Assembly (NCBI GenBank): GCA_020636075.1 | Contig: JACJYO010000001.1 | Coordinates: 992,001-1,056,000 of the forward strand | DNA from: Lewinellaceae bacterium | Lineage (GTDB): Bacteria; Bacteroidota; Bacteroidia; Chitinophagales; Saprospiraceae | DNA length: 64,000 bases | Direction of reading: 5' to 3' | Shown here: in pieces, positions 16,778 to 25,953 of the stretch | Position numbering within the stretch: position 1 is the stretch's first letter | How the letters are laid out: every line of letters starts with the position of its first letter | Program-made: the position numbers and the translations under genes | Notes under the pieces: model-generated | Database searches by the model: none | What the model was told of the DNA's origin: nothing | Seen by the model: the letters and a program-made list of their open reading frames with translations, nothing else

Positions 16778-18016
16778 ATGGGAAACTCAGATTTTGCCAT
16801 CCTTGGAATTGCCCTGGGCCTGGGCCTGCTGGCCGGCCTGCAACGGGAACGCCTGCATTCCCGCGTAGCCGGCATTCGCACCTTTGCGCTGATCACCCTG
16901 TTCGGGAGCATCAGCGGCATGATCGGCCGGCATTTCGACAGCGACTGGGTGGTGGCCGCAGGTGCTTTATCCGTCGCCATCCTGCTCGGCGTCGCCAATT
17001 ATTTAAAAACCCTGCAACCTGAGCCCGACATTGGCCAAACCACCGAGATGGCGGCGCTGGTGATGTTCGGCGTTGGCGCCCTGCTTGTTTTTGTCGACCC
17101 GCTCATCGGTGTAGTGGTTGGCGCCACGGTAGCGTTACTGCTTTACCTCAAGCACTATTTAAGCGACTTTGCCGAGCGCCTGGGGGAGAAAGACCTGAAG
17201 GCGATCATGTTGTTCACCGCCATTTCGCTGATCATACTACCGGTGTTACCCGACCGGGATTTTGGTCCCTTCAGCGTATTCAACCTGCGCGATATCTGGC
17301 TCATGGTGGTACTCATTGTCGGCTTGAGCCTGGCCGGTTTTTTTGCCTACAAATGGCTCGGAACGACTACCGGCACCGCGCTGAGCGGCTTCTTTGCCGG
17401 ACTGATCTCCAGCACAGCCGCAACGGTGAGTTATGCCCGGCAGACCAAGCAAAAAGAGCGGGCGGTGCGGTTGGCAGCCTTTGTTATCATGGCGGCTTCT
17501 ACAGTGTCGTTTTTGCGGATTTTGGTAGAAATATCGGTAGTAACACCGCAGAATTTTGCCGAGGTGGCCCCCCCGTTGGCAGCCATTATGGCCTTTATGG
17601 CTTTACTGTCCGTGGGTTTGTTTTTGTACAAGAAAAAAGAAACAAGCAGTTACGAGGAACCGGAAAACCCGGCCCAGTTCAAAACAGCCCTGGTGTTTGC
17701 ACTGTTGTATGCCCTGATCTTGTTTGCTGTGGCAGCCGTGAAGGAATATTTCGGAAATGTCGGGCTGTACGCCGTTTCAGCAATTAGTGGCCTGACAGAT
17801 ATCGACGCAATCACACTATCGCTCTCCAACATGATCAACAACGGCTCCATTGAAGCCAACGGAGGCTGGCGTTTTATCCTTGTAGCAGCCATGGCCAACC
17901 TGGTTTTTAAAGGTTCACTGGTGGCTGTAATCGGGCACCGGAGTTTGTTGCGGCTGATCGCTCCCGTGTTTGGTTTGGTACTGGTAGCGGGAGCATTGGT
18001 GCTTTGGTTGTGGTAA
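16778..18016 (+). CDS. MgtC/SapB-DUF4010 family membrane protein
   Basis: A 412-residue polytopic protein with about 11-12 hydrophobic segments. The N-terminal ~140 residues match MgtC/SapB (GLLAGLQRERLHSRVAGIRTF, with the conserved arginines). The C-terminal ~200 residues match DUF4010, including GLISSTAATVSYARQ and AISGLTDIDAITLSLS. MgtC-type proteins influence magnesium or phosphate homeostasis; the role of the DUF4010 form is not established. Its place between the Cus operon and copA suggests a part in metal tolerance (inference). Confidence 0.85.
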   Translation: MGNSDFAILGIALGLGLLAGLQRERLHSRVAGIRTFALITLFGSISGMIGRHFDSDWVVAAGALSVAILLGVANYLKTLQPEPDIGQTTEMAALVMFGVGALLVFVDPLIGVVVGATVALLLYLKHYLSDFAERLGEKDLKAIMLFTAISLIILPVLPDRDFGPFSVFNLRDIWLMVVLIVGLSLAGFFAYKWLGTTTGTALSGFFAGLISSTAATVSYARQTKQKERAVRLAAFVIMAASTVSFLRILVEISVVTPQNFAEVAPPLAAIMAFMALLSVGLFLYKKKETSSYEEPENPAQFKTALVFALLYALILFAVAAVKEYFGNVGLYAVSAISGLTDIDAITLSLSNMINNGSIEANGGWRFILVAAMANLVFKGSLVAVIGHRSLLRLIAPVFGLVLVAGALVLWLW

Positions 18017-18054
18017 GCAGATTGCGCCACACGTTTCTTTGAATCATAAACCAC

Positions 18055-18618
18055 ATGACAAAACTTGCAATAAAAAATATGGTTTGCCGCCGCTGCATCC
18101 TTTCCGTGGAGCAGCTGCTGGAGAAGCACGGCATTCCGTTTTCAGATATTGCGCTGGGCACAGTCACACTCCCGGAAATGCCGGACATGGATAAACAGGA
18201 GGCCTTGCGAAAAGACCTTGAGGCGCTCGGGTTTGATATCCTGGATGACCAGCGCAAGCAACTCATCGATCAGGTAAAAACACTACTGACCGCGCAAGTG
18301 CAAACCGAACATATCCCCGAGCATTTCACCTTGAGTGAATTTGTAAAAAAGGTCCTGCATCGCGATTATTCCAGCGTTTCAAAATTATTCTCTGAGGTAG
18401 AAGGCCTTACGATGGAGCAATTTTTTATTCTTCAAAAAATTGAAAAAGTGAAGGAACTGCTGGTTTACGACGAGCATTCCCTGTCCGAAATCGCCTTCCA
18501 ACTGGGATACAGCAGCGCGGCTTACCTGAGCAACCAGTTTAAGAAAATAACCGGTATGACGCCTTCCCAATTCAAGCAAAACCATAGCGGAAAACGGCGT
18601 GGGTTAGACGCGATCTGA
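18055..18618 (+). CDS. AraC-family regulator with HMA-like CxxC sensor domain
   Basis: A 187-residue protein. Residues 1-75 resemble a heavy-metal-associated domain: KNMVCRRCILSVEQLLEKHG, with a CxxC (C11/C14) in the position of the HMA copper loop, and strands continuing to LEALGFDILDD. Residues about 85-180 are a C-terminal AraC helix-turn-helix region (SLSEIAFQLGYSSAAYLSNQFKKITG). The protein is much shorter than usual AraC activators (~290) because the sensory part is a single small domain. It lies 120 bases upstream of copA in the same direction. The simplest reading is a copper-sensing activator of the flanking efflux genes. Confidence 0.8.
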   Translation: MTKLAIKNMVCRRCILSVEQLLEKHGIPFSDIALGTVTLPEMPDMDKQEALRKDLEALGFDILDDQRKQLIDQVKTLLTAQVQTEHIPEHFTLSEFVKKVLHRDYSSVSKLFSEVEGLTMEQFFILQKIEKVKELLVYDEHSLSEIAFQLGYSSAAYLSNQFKKITGMTPSQFKQNHSGKRRGLDAI

Positions 18619-18738
18619 ACAGACCCCGCACGGGTTTTAATAACCGGTCCTTTGAAAAATATCGCAACATTCATCCCCAATTTTACAACGGGTCAAGTAC
18701 GACTGCCTCCGAACTTTGCAGCATAAAAATTTGAATTT

Positions 18739-20979
18739 ATGCCTGCAGTATTGTCAACCGCCCCCGATAAAATAGTACACAAACAATTCCCGGTTACCGG
18801 CATGAGTTGCGCCGGATGCGCCGCTAACGTTGAGTCAACCCTGAAACGGCAACCCGGTGTTGCCAATGCCGCTGTAAATTTTGCTGCGCAATCCGTGCTG
18901 GTTGATTTCGACCCGAAAACCATTTCCCCGCAGGGTTTGAAACAGGCCGTGCAAAGCGTCGGGTACGACCTCGTGGTGGAAGAAACCGCTGCGGCTAAAA
19001 AAGTGCTCGACGACACCCGGCATCAGCAATATACCTCGCTGCGACGCCGGACGATTTGGGCGGTAATCCTGGCCATCCCCCTGGGTGTGCTGGGCATGTT
19101 CTTCATGCACCTCCCCTATGTCGGGTACATTTCATGGGCACTGGCCACACCGTTGGTGGCCTGGCTGGGCCGCTCCTTTTTTGTAAATGCCTGGAAACAG
19201 GCGCGCCACCGTTCAGCCAACATGGACACGCTGGTGGCCTTGAGCACCGGGGTTGCCTATCTCTTCAGTGTTTTTAATCTGCTTTTCCCCGAATTCTGGC
19301 TCAGCCGCGGGCTCGAAGCCCACGTGTATTTCGAAGCTGCGGGCATTGTGATCACCTTCATCCTGCTCGGGCGCCTGCTCGAAGAGCGTGCAAAAGCCGG
19401 CACGGCATCAGCCATAAAAAAATTAATGGGCCTTCAGGCAAAAACCGTCACCATTGTGCATCATGGCGGCCACACCATGGAAATCCCGGTCGAACAGGTA
19501 CAACCCGGCAACCTGCTGCTGGTGCGCCCCGGTGAAAAAGTGCCGGTGGATGGTACAGTGCGGGAAGGAAGCTCCTACGTAGATGAAAGCATGCTGAGCG
19601 GCGAACCGGTGCCGGTGGCGAAATCGCCCGGTGATGCGGTACTTGCCGGCACGGTCAACCAAAACGGCAGTTTCCAGTTTGTCGCGGAAAAAGTAGGCGC
19701 AGACACCCTGTTGGCGCAAATTATCCGCCAGGTGGAAGACGCCCAGGGTTCCAAGGCGCCTGTGCAAAAACTGGTCGACCGAATCGCCGGTATTTTCGTA
19801 CCGGTAGTCATGGGCATTGCCCTGTTGGCCTTTGGCGCCTGGTGGGCCTTTGGCGGCCCGAATGGATTTACCCACGGCATGCTGGCCCTGGTTACGGTAC
19901 TGGTGATTGCCTGCCCCTGTGCCCTGGGCCTGGCTACGCCAACCGCTATCATGGTCGGAGTAGGCAAAGGCGCCCAAAAGGGTATCCTGATCAAAGACGC
20001 CGAAAGCCTCGAGATGGCCAAACGCATTCAGGCAGTCGTGCTCGACAAAACAGGAACAATCACTGCCGGCAAACCCGCCGTGGAAACCTGGAAATGGGCC
20101 GACGGCGCCGATGTGGCCTATTGGACCAACGTAGTTTTCACCCTGGAACAAAATGCCGGGCACCCACTCGCCGATGCTGTAGTGGCGAACCTGAAAGAGC
20201 AGGCCAAGCCCGTCATCCTGGGCCGGGTGGAGAGCATAACCGGCAAAGGTGTTTACGGCGAATACCGCGGGCAGGCCATTTATGCCGGTAACCGCACATT
20301 GATGCTTGAACACAAACTGGAGTTACCCGAACCCCTCCGGAAACAGGCAGATAGCTGGTCTGCCGTTGCCAAAACGGTCATCTTTTTCGCCAACCACGAA
20401 CAAGTGCTCGCTGTGGCCGCCATTGCCGACCCGGTAAAACCGGAGTCTGCCGAAGCGATACGCACCTTGCAACAAATGGGCATCGAAGTACACCTGCTCA
20501 CCGGCGACAACCGGCAAACGGCAGCAGCCGTAGCAGCTCAGGTGGGCATCGAACAGTTCAGGGCCGAAGTACTGCCTGCTGACAAGGAAAAATATGTGCA
20601 GGAACTACAAGGCCAGGGCAAGGTGGTGGCAATGGCCGGCGACGGGATCAACGACAGCCAGGCACTTGCCCGCGCCGATGTCAGCATTGCTATGGGCAAA
20701 GGCTCCGACATCGCTATGGATGTGGCCAAAATGACCCTGATCGGAAACGATTTGAACAAAATCCCCGATGCCATTCGCTTGTCACGGCGAACAGTCGCCG
20801 CCATCCGGCAAAACCTGTTCTGGGCCTTTATTTACAATTTGGTGGGCATCCCGATCGCTGCCGGGCTGTTGTTTCCGGTAAATGGCTTTTTGCTCAACCC
20901 CATGCTTGCCGGTGCGGCAATGGCCTTGAGTTCGGTGAGTGTGGTCGCAAACAGCCTGCGGTTGAAATGGGTGGCGTGA
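18739..20979 (+). CDS. copA: Copper-translocating P1B-type ATPase (CopA)
   Basis: A 746-residue ATPase. One N-terminal HMA domain carries GMSCAGC at residues 21-27. Membrane helices follow from about residue 95; the actuator motif is LSGEPVP. The transmembrane metal site is C392-P393-C394, the phosphorylated aspartate is D436 in DKTGT, and the hinge GDGIND begins near residue 634. The CPC motif and single GMxCxxC domain place it in the Cu(I)/Ag(I) exporter group. It pumps Cu(I) from cytosol to periplasm, where the Cus system can take over. The regulator gene just upstream probably controls it. Confidence 0.95.
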   Translation: MPAVLSTAPDKIVHKQFPVTGMSCAGCAANVESTLKRQPGVANAAVNFAAQSVLVDFDPKTISPQGLKQAVQSVGYDLVVEETAAAKKVLDDTRHQQYTSLRRRTIWAVILAIPLGVLGMFFMHLPYVGYISWALATPLVAWLGRSFFVNAWKQARHRSANMDTLVALSTGVAYLFSVFNLLFPEFWLSRGLEAHVYFEAAGIVITFILLGRLLEERAKAGTASAIKKLMGLQAKTVTIVHHGGHTMEIPVEQVQPGNLLLVRPGEKVPVDGTVREGSSYVDESMLSGEPVPVAKSPGDAVLAGTVNQNGSFQFVAEKVGADTLLAQIIRQVEDAQGSKAPVQKLVDRIAGIFVPVVMGIALLAFGAWWAFGGPNGFTHGMLALVTVLVIACPCALGLATPTAIMVGVGKGAQKGILIKDAESLEMAKRIQAVVLDKTGTITAGKPAVETWKWADGADVAYWTNVVFTLEQNAGHPLADAVVANLKEQAKPVILGRVESITGKGVYGEYRGQAIYAGNRTLMLEHKLELPEPLRKQADSWSAVAKTVIFFANHEQVLAVAAIADPVKPESAEAIRTLQQMGIEVHLLTGDNRQTAAAVAAQVGIEQFRAEVLPADKEKYVQELQGQGKVVAMAGDGINDSQALARADVSIAMGKGSDIAMDVAKMTLIGNDLNKIPDAIRLSRRTVAAIRQNLFWAFIYNLVGIPIAAGLLFPVNGFLLNPMLAGAAMALSSVSVVANSLRLKWVA

Positions 20980-21083
20980 TCGTTTTTTCACAACACTTTC
21001 TCTGCCATTCTCGACAATCAACAAAGTATGGTTAAGCAGACTTCGCACAAAGTGCGTTTCTTGCACGGGACTGTCCTTTAACT

Positions 21084-21187
21084 GTAGCATTTATTCACCA
21101 CGGAGGCACGGAGTACACAGAGAAATTTTCATCTGAAAAGGGAAAAACTCCGTGTACTCCGTGCCTCCGTGGTGAATAAAAAACTAC
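21084..21187. repeat. Inverted-repeat element, CACGGAGGCACGGAG arms
   Basis: Arms 21090-21122 and 21148-21180 are 33-bp reverse complements with one mismatch (words TTCACCACGGAGG and CACGGAGTACAC), extended by GTAG/CTAC at 21084 and 21184, around a ~25-bp core. It lies 105 bases after copA and 21 bases before the promoter box of the next gene. It could serve as a terminator for copA. This word is one I have seen as a dispersed repeat in many unrelated bacterial genomes. Confidence 0.75.
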
Positions 21188-21207
21188 GGTGGTCGTATTC
21201 CTGGAAG

Positions 21208-21215
21208 TACTTTTG
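21208..21215 (+). promoter_or_regulatory. Bacteroidota-type promoter, -7 box
   Basis: TACTTTTG matches TAnnTTTG exactly and lies 36 bases before the ATG of the secreted protein gene at 21251. No convincing -33 box is seen because the sequence upstream is the arm of an inverted repeat. Confidence 0.45.
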
Positions 21216-21250
21216 AAACAGTCGTTTTTCTAACCAAATAATAGCAATCA

Positions 21251-23425
21251 ATGAAACTATTCCTGTCTACCTGTCTTTGCCTCTGTTTATGTATTTGCGG
21301 GCTTTCTGCCCAAATTTTATTAGAAGAAAATTTTGAAGCGCCGGGTTTGCCTTCAGGTTGGAGTGTACAAACCAATGGCACCGACGGAGGTTGGCTCGTG
21401 GGTACCGCAAACGCTTTGTCTACGCAATCGTTCGGCATTCCATCCAACGGCTCGCAACGCATTGTCGCCACCAACGATGACAAATGTGACTGTGACAAAA
21501 CACAGGATTACCTCATCACACCGGCTATCGATCTGAGTGCGGCACTTAACCCGGTGTTCAAAGCAGATGTACTTTTTGGCCGCAAAACCTACCAAACCGC
21601 TACGGAAGTGGGTACGATTGAAGTTTCGGAAGATAAAATCAACTGGACGGTGGTGTATACTTTTCCCGGACATTCGGGTTGGAGCCCGGTCGTGGTTGAC
21701 CTGAGTGCTTTTGCCGGAAAAAGTACGGTTTACGTAGCGGTGCACTATAACGACGGCGGTGGCTGGCTATACGGGATGGCAATCGATAATGTGAAGATCG
21801 AGGAGCCGAGTAACCTCGATGCCGCTTTGACAAAGGTGGTTGCACGGAGTTTTGGTGAGGAGAATGTCGATTTCCCGATCCGCGGCACGCTGCTCAACAA
21901 CGGAATCACCCCCATCACCGAGTTGGAAATTACGTACACACTCAATGGCGCCAACCCGGTTTCCGGCACCTTGAACGGATTGAATATTGCGCCCTTCACG
22001 ACCTTTGAATTTGAACATCCAAAAACCTGGACGCCGGATGCCGGCGGTAAGTACACCGTGGAAATGACGATCAGTTCGATAAATGGGCAGACCGATGCAA
22101 ACATGGCCAATAACAGCCTAAGCTTTGAAACAGAAATTTACCCGCACGTTGTCCCGCCAAACCGCATCGACGAGTTTCTGGCCGCGCCGCCGGTTTTTGA
22201 AACCATTGCCACTGCAGCCAACCAGCTCAACCTGCCTACCGACCTCGACTTTTTCCCGATTCTCGGAAAAAACGAGCTTTGGGTAATCAATGAGCGCAAC
22301 GAAGACATCGGCGGCAGCACCCTTACCATTTACGATGCCGGTACGCCCGACCAAAGTTTCCTGCACCGGGTCGACGGCAACGCCTGGCACTTCATGTCGC
22401 TGCCAACCGGCATTGCTTTTGGCGACAACTTCAATTTTGCCAACTCCCCCGGCGTAAAAGACGCCAACCACAACAACGGCACCTTCACCGGCCCTACCCT
22501 TTGGACAAGCGATCCGGCTATTTACGCTATGCCCTCCGGTGGCAATGGCAGCCACATTGATATGTTGCACGGCAGCCCCTACAGCATGGGTATTGCGCAC
22601 GAAGTAGACAATGTGTACTGGGTTTTTGACGGCTGGAACAGTACAATCGTACGGTACGATTTTCAAGAAGATCATGGCCCAGGCAACGACGATCACAGCG
22701 ATGCCATCGTGCGCCGATACACAGAAATTCAAGTGAAAGCCGACCGCCCCGTGCCCAGCCACCTCGTGCTCGACAAGGCATCCGGCTGGCTGTATGTGGT
22801 AGACAATGGCAATGACCGGGTGCTGCGGCTCGATATCAACTCCGGACAAGTGAACAATGCATTGCCCATGATCAATGAGCCCCTTGCGGAGCACACTTCC
22901 GTTAATTCCGTTACCTGGGAGGTGATCATCAATCAGGGCCTGACCCGGCCGTCCGGCATTGAGATCATAGGAAACCGCTTGTTGGTCAGCGATTACGCAA
23001 ACGGCGATATTCTGGTGTATGATATGGACAACAATTTTGCCGCCCTCGGAAAAATTGCTACCGGCCAGCCGGGAATCACCGGCTTGAAAGTCGGGCCTGA
23101 TGGCGCGATCTGGTACACCAACCGTACGCAAAACACCCTGCGCAAAATCACGCCCGGCCTGGCCTCCTCCACCGGCGCACCGGCACTGCTTGCTCAGGTG
23201 CGGGTGATGCCGAACCCGACAACCGGAATTTTGCAGGTGCAATTGCCCGAATCCGGCGAAGCCAACCTCATGCTGAACGATCTCACCGGAAAACAAATCC
23301 AGCGTGTACAACATGCCCGAAACGGTCAGCAACTGGACCTGGGCGCCTTGCCGAATGGCGTGTACCTGCTTACGATTGCCGGTGAAGGGTATTCTACAAC
23401 GCGGAAGGTGGTTTTGAGTAAATAA
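21251..23425 (+). CDS. Secreted multidomain protein: choice-of-anchor J, CARDB-like, NHL-type propeller, T9SS sorting domain
   Basis: A 724-residue protein with a Cys-rich signal peptide (residues 1-20). Residues about 24-180 form a choice-of-anchor J (MAM-like) domain (ILLEENFEAPGLPSGW ... GWLYGMAIDNVKIEEPS). Residues about 185-295 look like a CARDB/Ig-like domain (LLNNGITPITELEITYTLNG). Residues about 310-640 carry NHL/SMP-30-like propeller blades (GWLYVVDNGNDRVLRLD, NRLLVSDYANGDILVYD, GAIWYTNRTQNTLRKI). The last ~75 residues are a type A T9SS sorting domain (VMPNPTTGILQVQ ... LPNGVYLLTIAGEG). It is probably displayed on the cell surface; ligand unknown. An inverted-repeat element follows within 5 bases. 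Confidence 0.85.
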   Translation: MKLFLSTCLCLCLCICGLSAQILLEENFEAPGLPSGWSVQTNGTDGGWLVGTANALSTQSFGIPSNGSQRIVATNDDKCDCDKTQDYLITPAIDLSAALNPVFKADVLFGRKTYQTATEVGTIEVSEDKINWTVVYTFPGHSGWSPVVVDLSAFAGKSTVYVAVHYNDGGGWLYGMAIDNVKIEEPSNLDAALTKVVARSFGEENVDFPIRGTLLNNGITPITELEITYTLNGANPVSGTLNGLNIAPFTTFEFEHPKTWTPDAGGKYTVEMTISSINGQTDANMANNSLSFETEIYPHVVPPNRIDEFLAAPPVFETIATAANQLNLPTDLDFFPILGKNELWVINERNEDIGGSTLTIYDAGTPDQSFLHRVDGNAWHFMSLPTGIAFGDNFNFANSPGVKDANHNNGTFTGPTLWTSDPAIYAMPSGGNGSHIDMLHGSPYSMGIAHEVDNVYWVFDGWNSTIVRYDFQEDHGPGNDDHSDAIVRRYTEIQVKADRPVPSHLVLDKASGWLYVVDNGNDRVLRLDINSGQVNNALPMINEPLAEHTSVNSVTWEVIINQGLTRPSGIEIIGNRLLVSDYANGDILVYDMDNNFAALGKIATGQPGITGLKVGPDGAIWYTNRTQNTLRKITPGLASSTGAPALLAQVRVMPNPTTGILQVQLPESGEANLMLNDLTGKQIQRVQHARNGQQLDLGALPNGVYLLTIAGEGYSTTRKVVLSK

Positions 23426-23429
23426 CTCT

Positions 23430-23580
23430 GATTTACGAATTACGATTTACGAATTACGATTGGTTCACCTTTCCGAAATGGGGATGTTTTCAATCTACCC
23501 AAATACTGCGGGTAAGCAAGGATCTATCCACCCTCAGAAAGGTGAACCAATCGTAATTCGTAAATCGTACTTCGTAAATC
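23430..23580. repeat. Heptamer-armed element, copy 1
   Basis: This 151-bp element has a left arm 23430-23460 and right arm 23550-23580, each 31 bp, reverse complements with one mismatch and built of CGTAAAT-type heptamers (four per arm). The core, 23461-23549 (89 bp), begins TGGTTCACCT and ends AGGTGAACCA. It lies between the ends of two convergent genes. The right end contributes to the TGA stop of the minus-strand glycosyltransferase (23579-23581), and a second in-frame TGA overlaps the left end after the plus-strand stop. Homologous copies are at 27609 and 47812. Confidence 0.9.
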
Positions 23581-24628
23581 AATCATACATCCGCGCAATG
23601 CCCTCCAGGTGTTTTTCCATGGAAAATTGAGGGCCGAGTTGGCCGCCCAAAGTGTAGGCTTTTTCAGCCAACTCGGAGAAATGCGCCACGCCGTTCAAAA
23701 AACGGTCCCGGGCTTCTGCATAATTGGCCGGATCGCCTAGTAAAAATGCCGGATCACCGCCGTGTATCTCATCAAAGGCGGGAAGATTGCTGGCCAGCAC
23801 CGGAAGACCGGTGAGCAAAGCTTCCAGCACGACATTGCCGAAGGATTCGTGGGCGCTGGGGAAAATAAACAAGTCCACATCGGCATAAAAAGCAGCCATA
23901 TCCTGTACCCAGCCGTGAAAAATTATCCGGTCGCGATAGGGGCTTTCCGCAGCCTGGGCCTCGAGGGCGCCAAGGAGATTGCCTGTGCCGGCAAGGTGCA
24001 GCTCGAGTTTTGGGTGTTGGCCGGCAATTTCATTGAACAAGCGGATCGTCAGATCCACATTCTTTCCCGTATGCAAACGGCCGATATAGGCCAGCCGCCG
24101 CAGTTCCGTTCGCCGGTGTCGTTTTGCCAAAAAAGTTTCCACGTCGAATCCATTGTACACGATATGCAGTTTTTTCCGCAAGATCTTTTGCCGGAAAACT
24201 GCTGCGCTATGCGTGGAATTGGCCACTACCCGAAACGGAAACAAGCCACACAGCAACCAGGCAGTTTTCAAGTAAATCCGTTCGAGGGTTGATTTCCAAT
24301 ACTTGGTCCCATGAATATGGTAAACCGGCTGCTGAACACCCGCGAGCAGCGTGAGCAGCAACACAACCGGCCCTGAATTGACCAGGTGAAAAACCCCATC
24401 GCGGTGCTGCCGACAATACCGGAAATAGGCTTTGTAACAATCCAGGTTTTTGTCATAACCGGCTTGAAAGTGTAATTCCGGCAGCGTGGACAATTCATTT
24501 TCCGAAGGGCGCAAGCTGTAGAGATACTGCTTCCGTGTTTTTGAAAAGTGCTCGATATAGGCCGTAACCAGTGATTCGGCACCACCTGGCAGTGTTTTCC
24601 AAAGGATATAGTGGACAGGTTTTTTCAT
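23579..24628 (-). CDS. Glycosyltransferase family 4 (GT-B)
   Basis: A protein of 349 residues from the ATG at 24628; a TTG five codons upstream is the other possible start and seems less likely. The N-terminal Rossmann half has TLPGGAESLVTAYIEHFSK. The C-terminal half has the family features LAYIGRLHTGKNVDLTIRLF, GTGNLLGALEAQA, and the acidic sugar-nucleotide loop FPSAHESFGNVVLEALLTGLPV. It transfers a sugar from a nucleotide donor to an unknown acceptor. It is isolated from other glycan genes (the large locus starts 14 kb away), so it may serve protein O-glycosylation or another minor glycan. A TAGTTTTG box lies 84 bases upstream. Confidence 0.85.
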   Translation of the reverse strand: MKKPVHYILWKTLPGGAESLVTAYIEHFSKTRKQYLYSLRPSENELSTLPELHFQAGYDKNLDCYKAYFRYCRQHRDGVFHLVNSGPVVLLLTLLAGVQQPVYHIHGTKYWKSTLERIYLKTAWLLCGLFPFRVVANSTHSAAVFRQKILRKKLHIVYNGFDVETFLAKRHRRTELRRLAYIGRLHTGKNVDLTIRLFNEIAGQHPKLELHLAGTGNLLGALEAQAAESPYRDRIIFHGWVQDMAAFYADVDLFIFPSAHESFGNVVLEALLTGLPVLASNLPAFDEIHGGDPAFLLGDPANYAEARDRFLNGVAHFSELAEKAYTLGGQLGPQFSMEKHLEGIARMYD

Positions 24629-24702
24629 GGATAAACCATTCAATGTTTCAATCTATTAAATTTTATTTTTAGTCTAACCTAAAAATAAAGTAAAACTTCC
24701 CT

Positions 24703-24710
24703 TATTTTTG
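24703..24710 (+). promoter_or_regulatory. Bacteroidota-type promoter, -7 box (rightward)
   Basis: TATTTTTG, an exact TAnnTTTG match, lies 12 bases before the ATG of the di-haem oxidoreductase gene at 24722. It directly abuts the leftward box at 24712-24719, so the two divergent transcripts may compete. Confidence 0.4.
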
Positions 24711-24711
24711 C

Positions 24712-24719
24712 CAAAACTA
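24712..24719 (-). promoter_or_regulatory. Bacteroidota-type promoter, -7 box (leftward)
   Basis: The minus strand reads TAGTTTTG, an exact TAnnTTTG match, 84 bases upstream of the glycosyltransferase start at 24628. It sits one base from the opposing box at 24703-24710. Confidence 0.3.
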
Positions 24720-24721
24720 AG

Positions 24722-25924
24722 ATGCCTATGCAAAACTCAACCAAAATACTCTTTTTAGCCGGGCTTTTGGCCCTGGAATTGGGTTGTGAAAAAACCTTCC
24801 CTTCGGCTCCGGAGGATGCAACCCTGCTCGACGGCCCTGTTGAAGGACTTAGCAATGATCAAGCCAGACAATTTCTCGCAGGTGACAAAGCCTTCAATGC
24901 TGAAATTTTTACTGCCGCCACTGGCCTGGGTCCGCTGTTTGTAGCCACCAGTTGTGGAAGTTGCCATCCAGGTGATGGAAAAGGGCACCCGACCAATGCA
25001 TTGATCCGTTTTGGCCAGTCTGACAGTTCCGGCAACCAGTTTTTGCACTTGGGCGGCCCACAGCTCCAGCACCGCGCGTTGCCCGGTTATGGTCCGGAGC
25101 AAATACCGGCGGGTGCACCGTTTTCGAAACTCCTGCCACCGGCCAATACCGGCCTTGGCTTCCTGGAAATCGTGCCGGATGCCGAAATCCTGGCCCTGGC
25201 AGATCCCGACGACCTGGATGGCGACGGCATTAGCGGGCGGCCCAATTGGGTGGATTTGCCCGGCTACTTGTCGCCTCGGCCTGATGCAATTGCGCAGCAT
25301 GGAAAATATATCGGCCGTTTTGGAAAAAAAGCCGCCGTATACGACCTGCTCCAGCAAACAGCCAACGCCTACAACCAGGACATGGGCGTGACATCCACCT
25401 ATGCACCATTCGATACCTACTCCGGCGTCGAAATTGATCCTGAGGTGCCCAACAAAACCGTGGAAGACGTGGTATTTTACCTGCGTACCCTCAAAGCGCC
25501 CATCGCCCGGAATACGACGAAGGCCGATGTTGCCGCTGGTAAATTATTGTTTGAACAAAGCGGGTGTGCAAGTTGCCACATGCCTACCCTGCGCACCGGA
25601 GCATCGCGGATTGCAGCCCTGGAATTTCGTGAAATTGCGCCCTACACGGACTTACTGCTCCACGATATGGGTCCAGAACTCGATGACGGCTACACGGAAG
25701 GCTCGGCGCTGTCTTCCGAATGGCGAACTCCGCCGCTCTGGGGGTTGGGGCTGTCGAAAAATAGTCAGGGCGGCGAGTACCATCTCCTGCACGACGGACG
25801 CGCCAACAGCATTGAAACGGCTATCCTGTTGCACGGCGGTGAGGGCTCCGGCAGCCGCGACAGGTTTAAGGCACTTTCCGACACTGAACGCAGGCAACTA
25901 CTCGCTTTTTTAGAATCTCTTTGA
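24722..25924 (+). CDS. Di-haem oxidoreductase (DHOR/DUF1111 family) lipoprotein
   Basis: A 400-residue protein with a lipoprotein-type signal (lipobox near LELGC, C22). Two haem c motifs are visible: C78-x-x-C81-H82 (CGSCH) and C282-x-x-C285-H286 (CASCH). The spacing, the DPDDLDGDGISGRPNWV phrase and the late DMGPELDDGYTEGSALSSEWRTPPLWG segment are typical of the di-haem oxidoreductase family often mislabelled 'thiol oxidoreductase'. It should be a periplasmic or outer-membrane electron-transfer protein; its substrate is unknown. It is the first gene of a three-gene operon with a Rieske protein and a porin. Confidence 0.85.
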   Translation: MPMQNSTKILFLAGLLALELGCEKTFPSAPEDATLLDGPVEGLSNDQARQFLAGDKAFNAEIFTAATGLGPLFVATSCGSCHPGDGKGHPTNALIRFGQSDSSGNQFLHLGGPQLQHRALPGYGPEQIPAGAPFSKLLPPANTGLGFLEIVPDAEILALADPDDLDGDGISGRPNWVDLPGYLSPRPDAIAQHGKYIGRFGKKAAVYDLLQQTANAYNQDMGVTSTYAPFDTYSGVEIDPEVPNKTVEDVVFYLRTLKAPIARNTTKADVAAGKLLFEQSGCASCHMPTLRTGASRIAALEFREIAPYTDLLLHDMGPELDDGYTEGSALSSEWRTPPLWGLGLSKNSQGGEYHLLHDGRANSIETAILLHGGEGSGSRDRFKALSDTERRQLLAFLESL

Positions 25925-25953
25925 ATCCAGTTTTCATCCTGTCAAATTCATAT

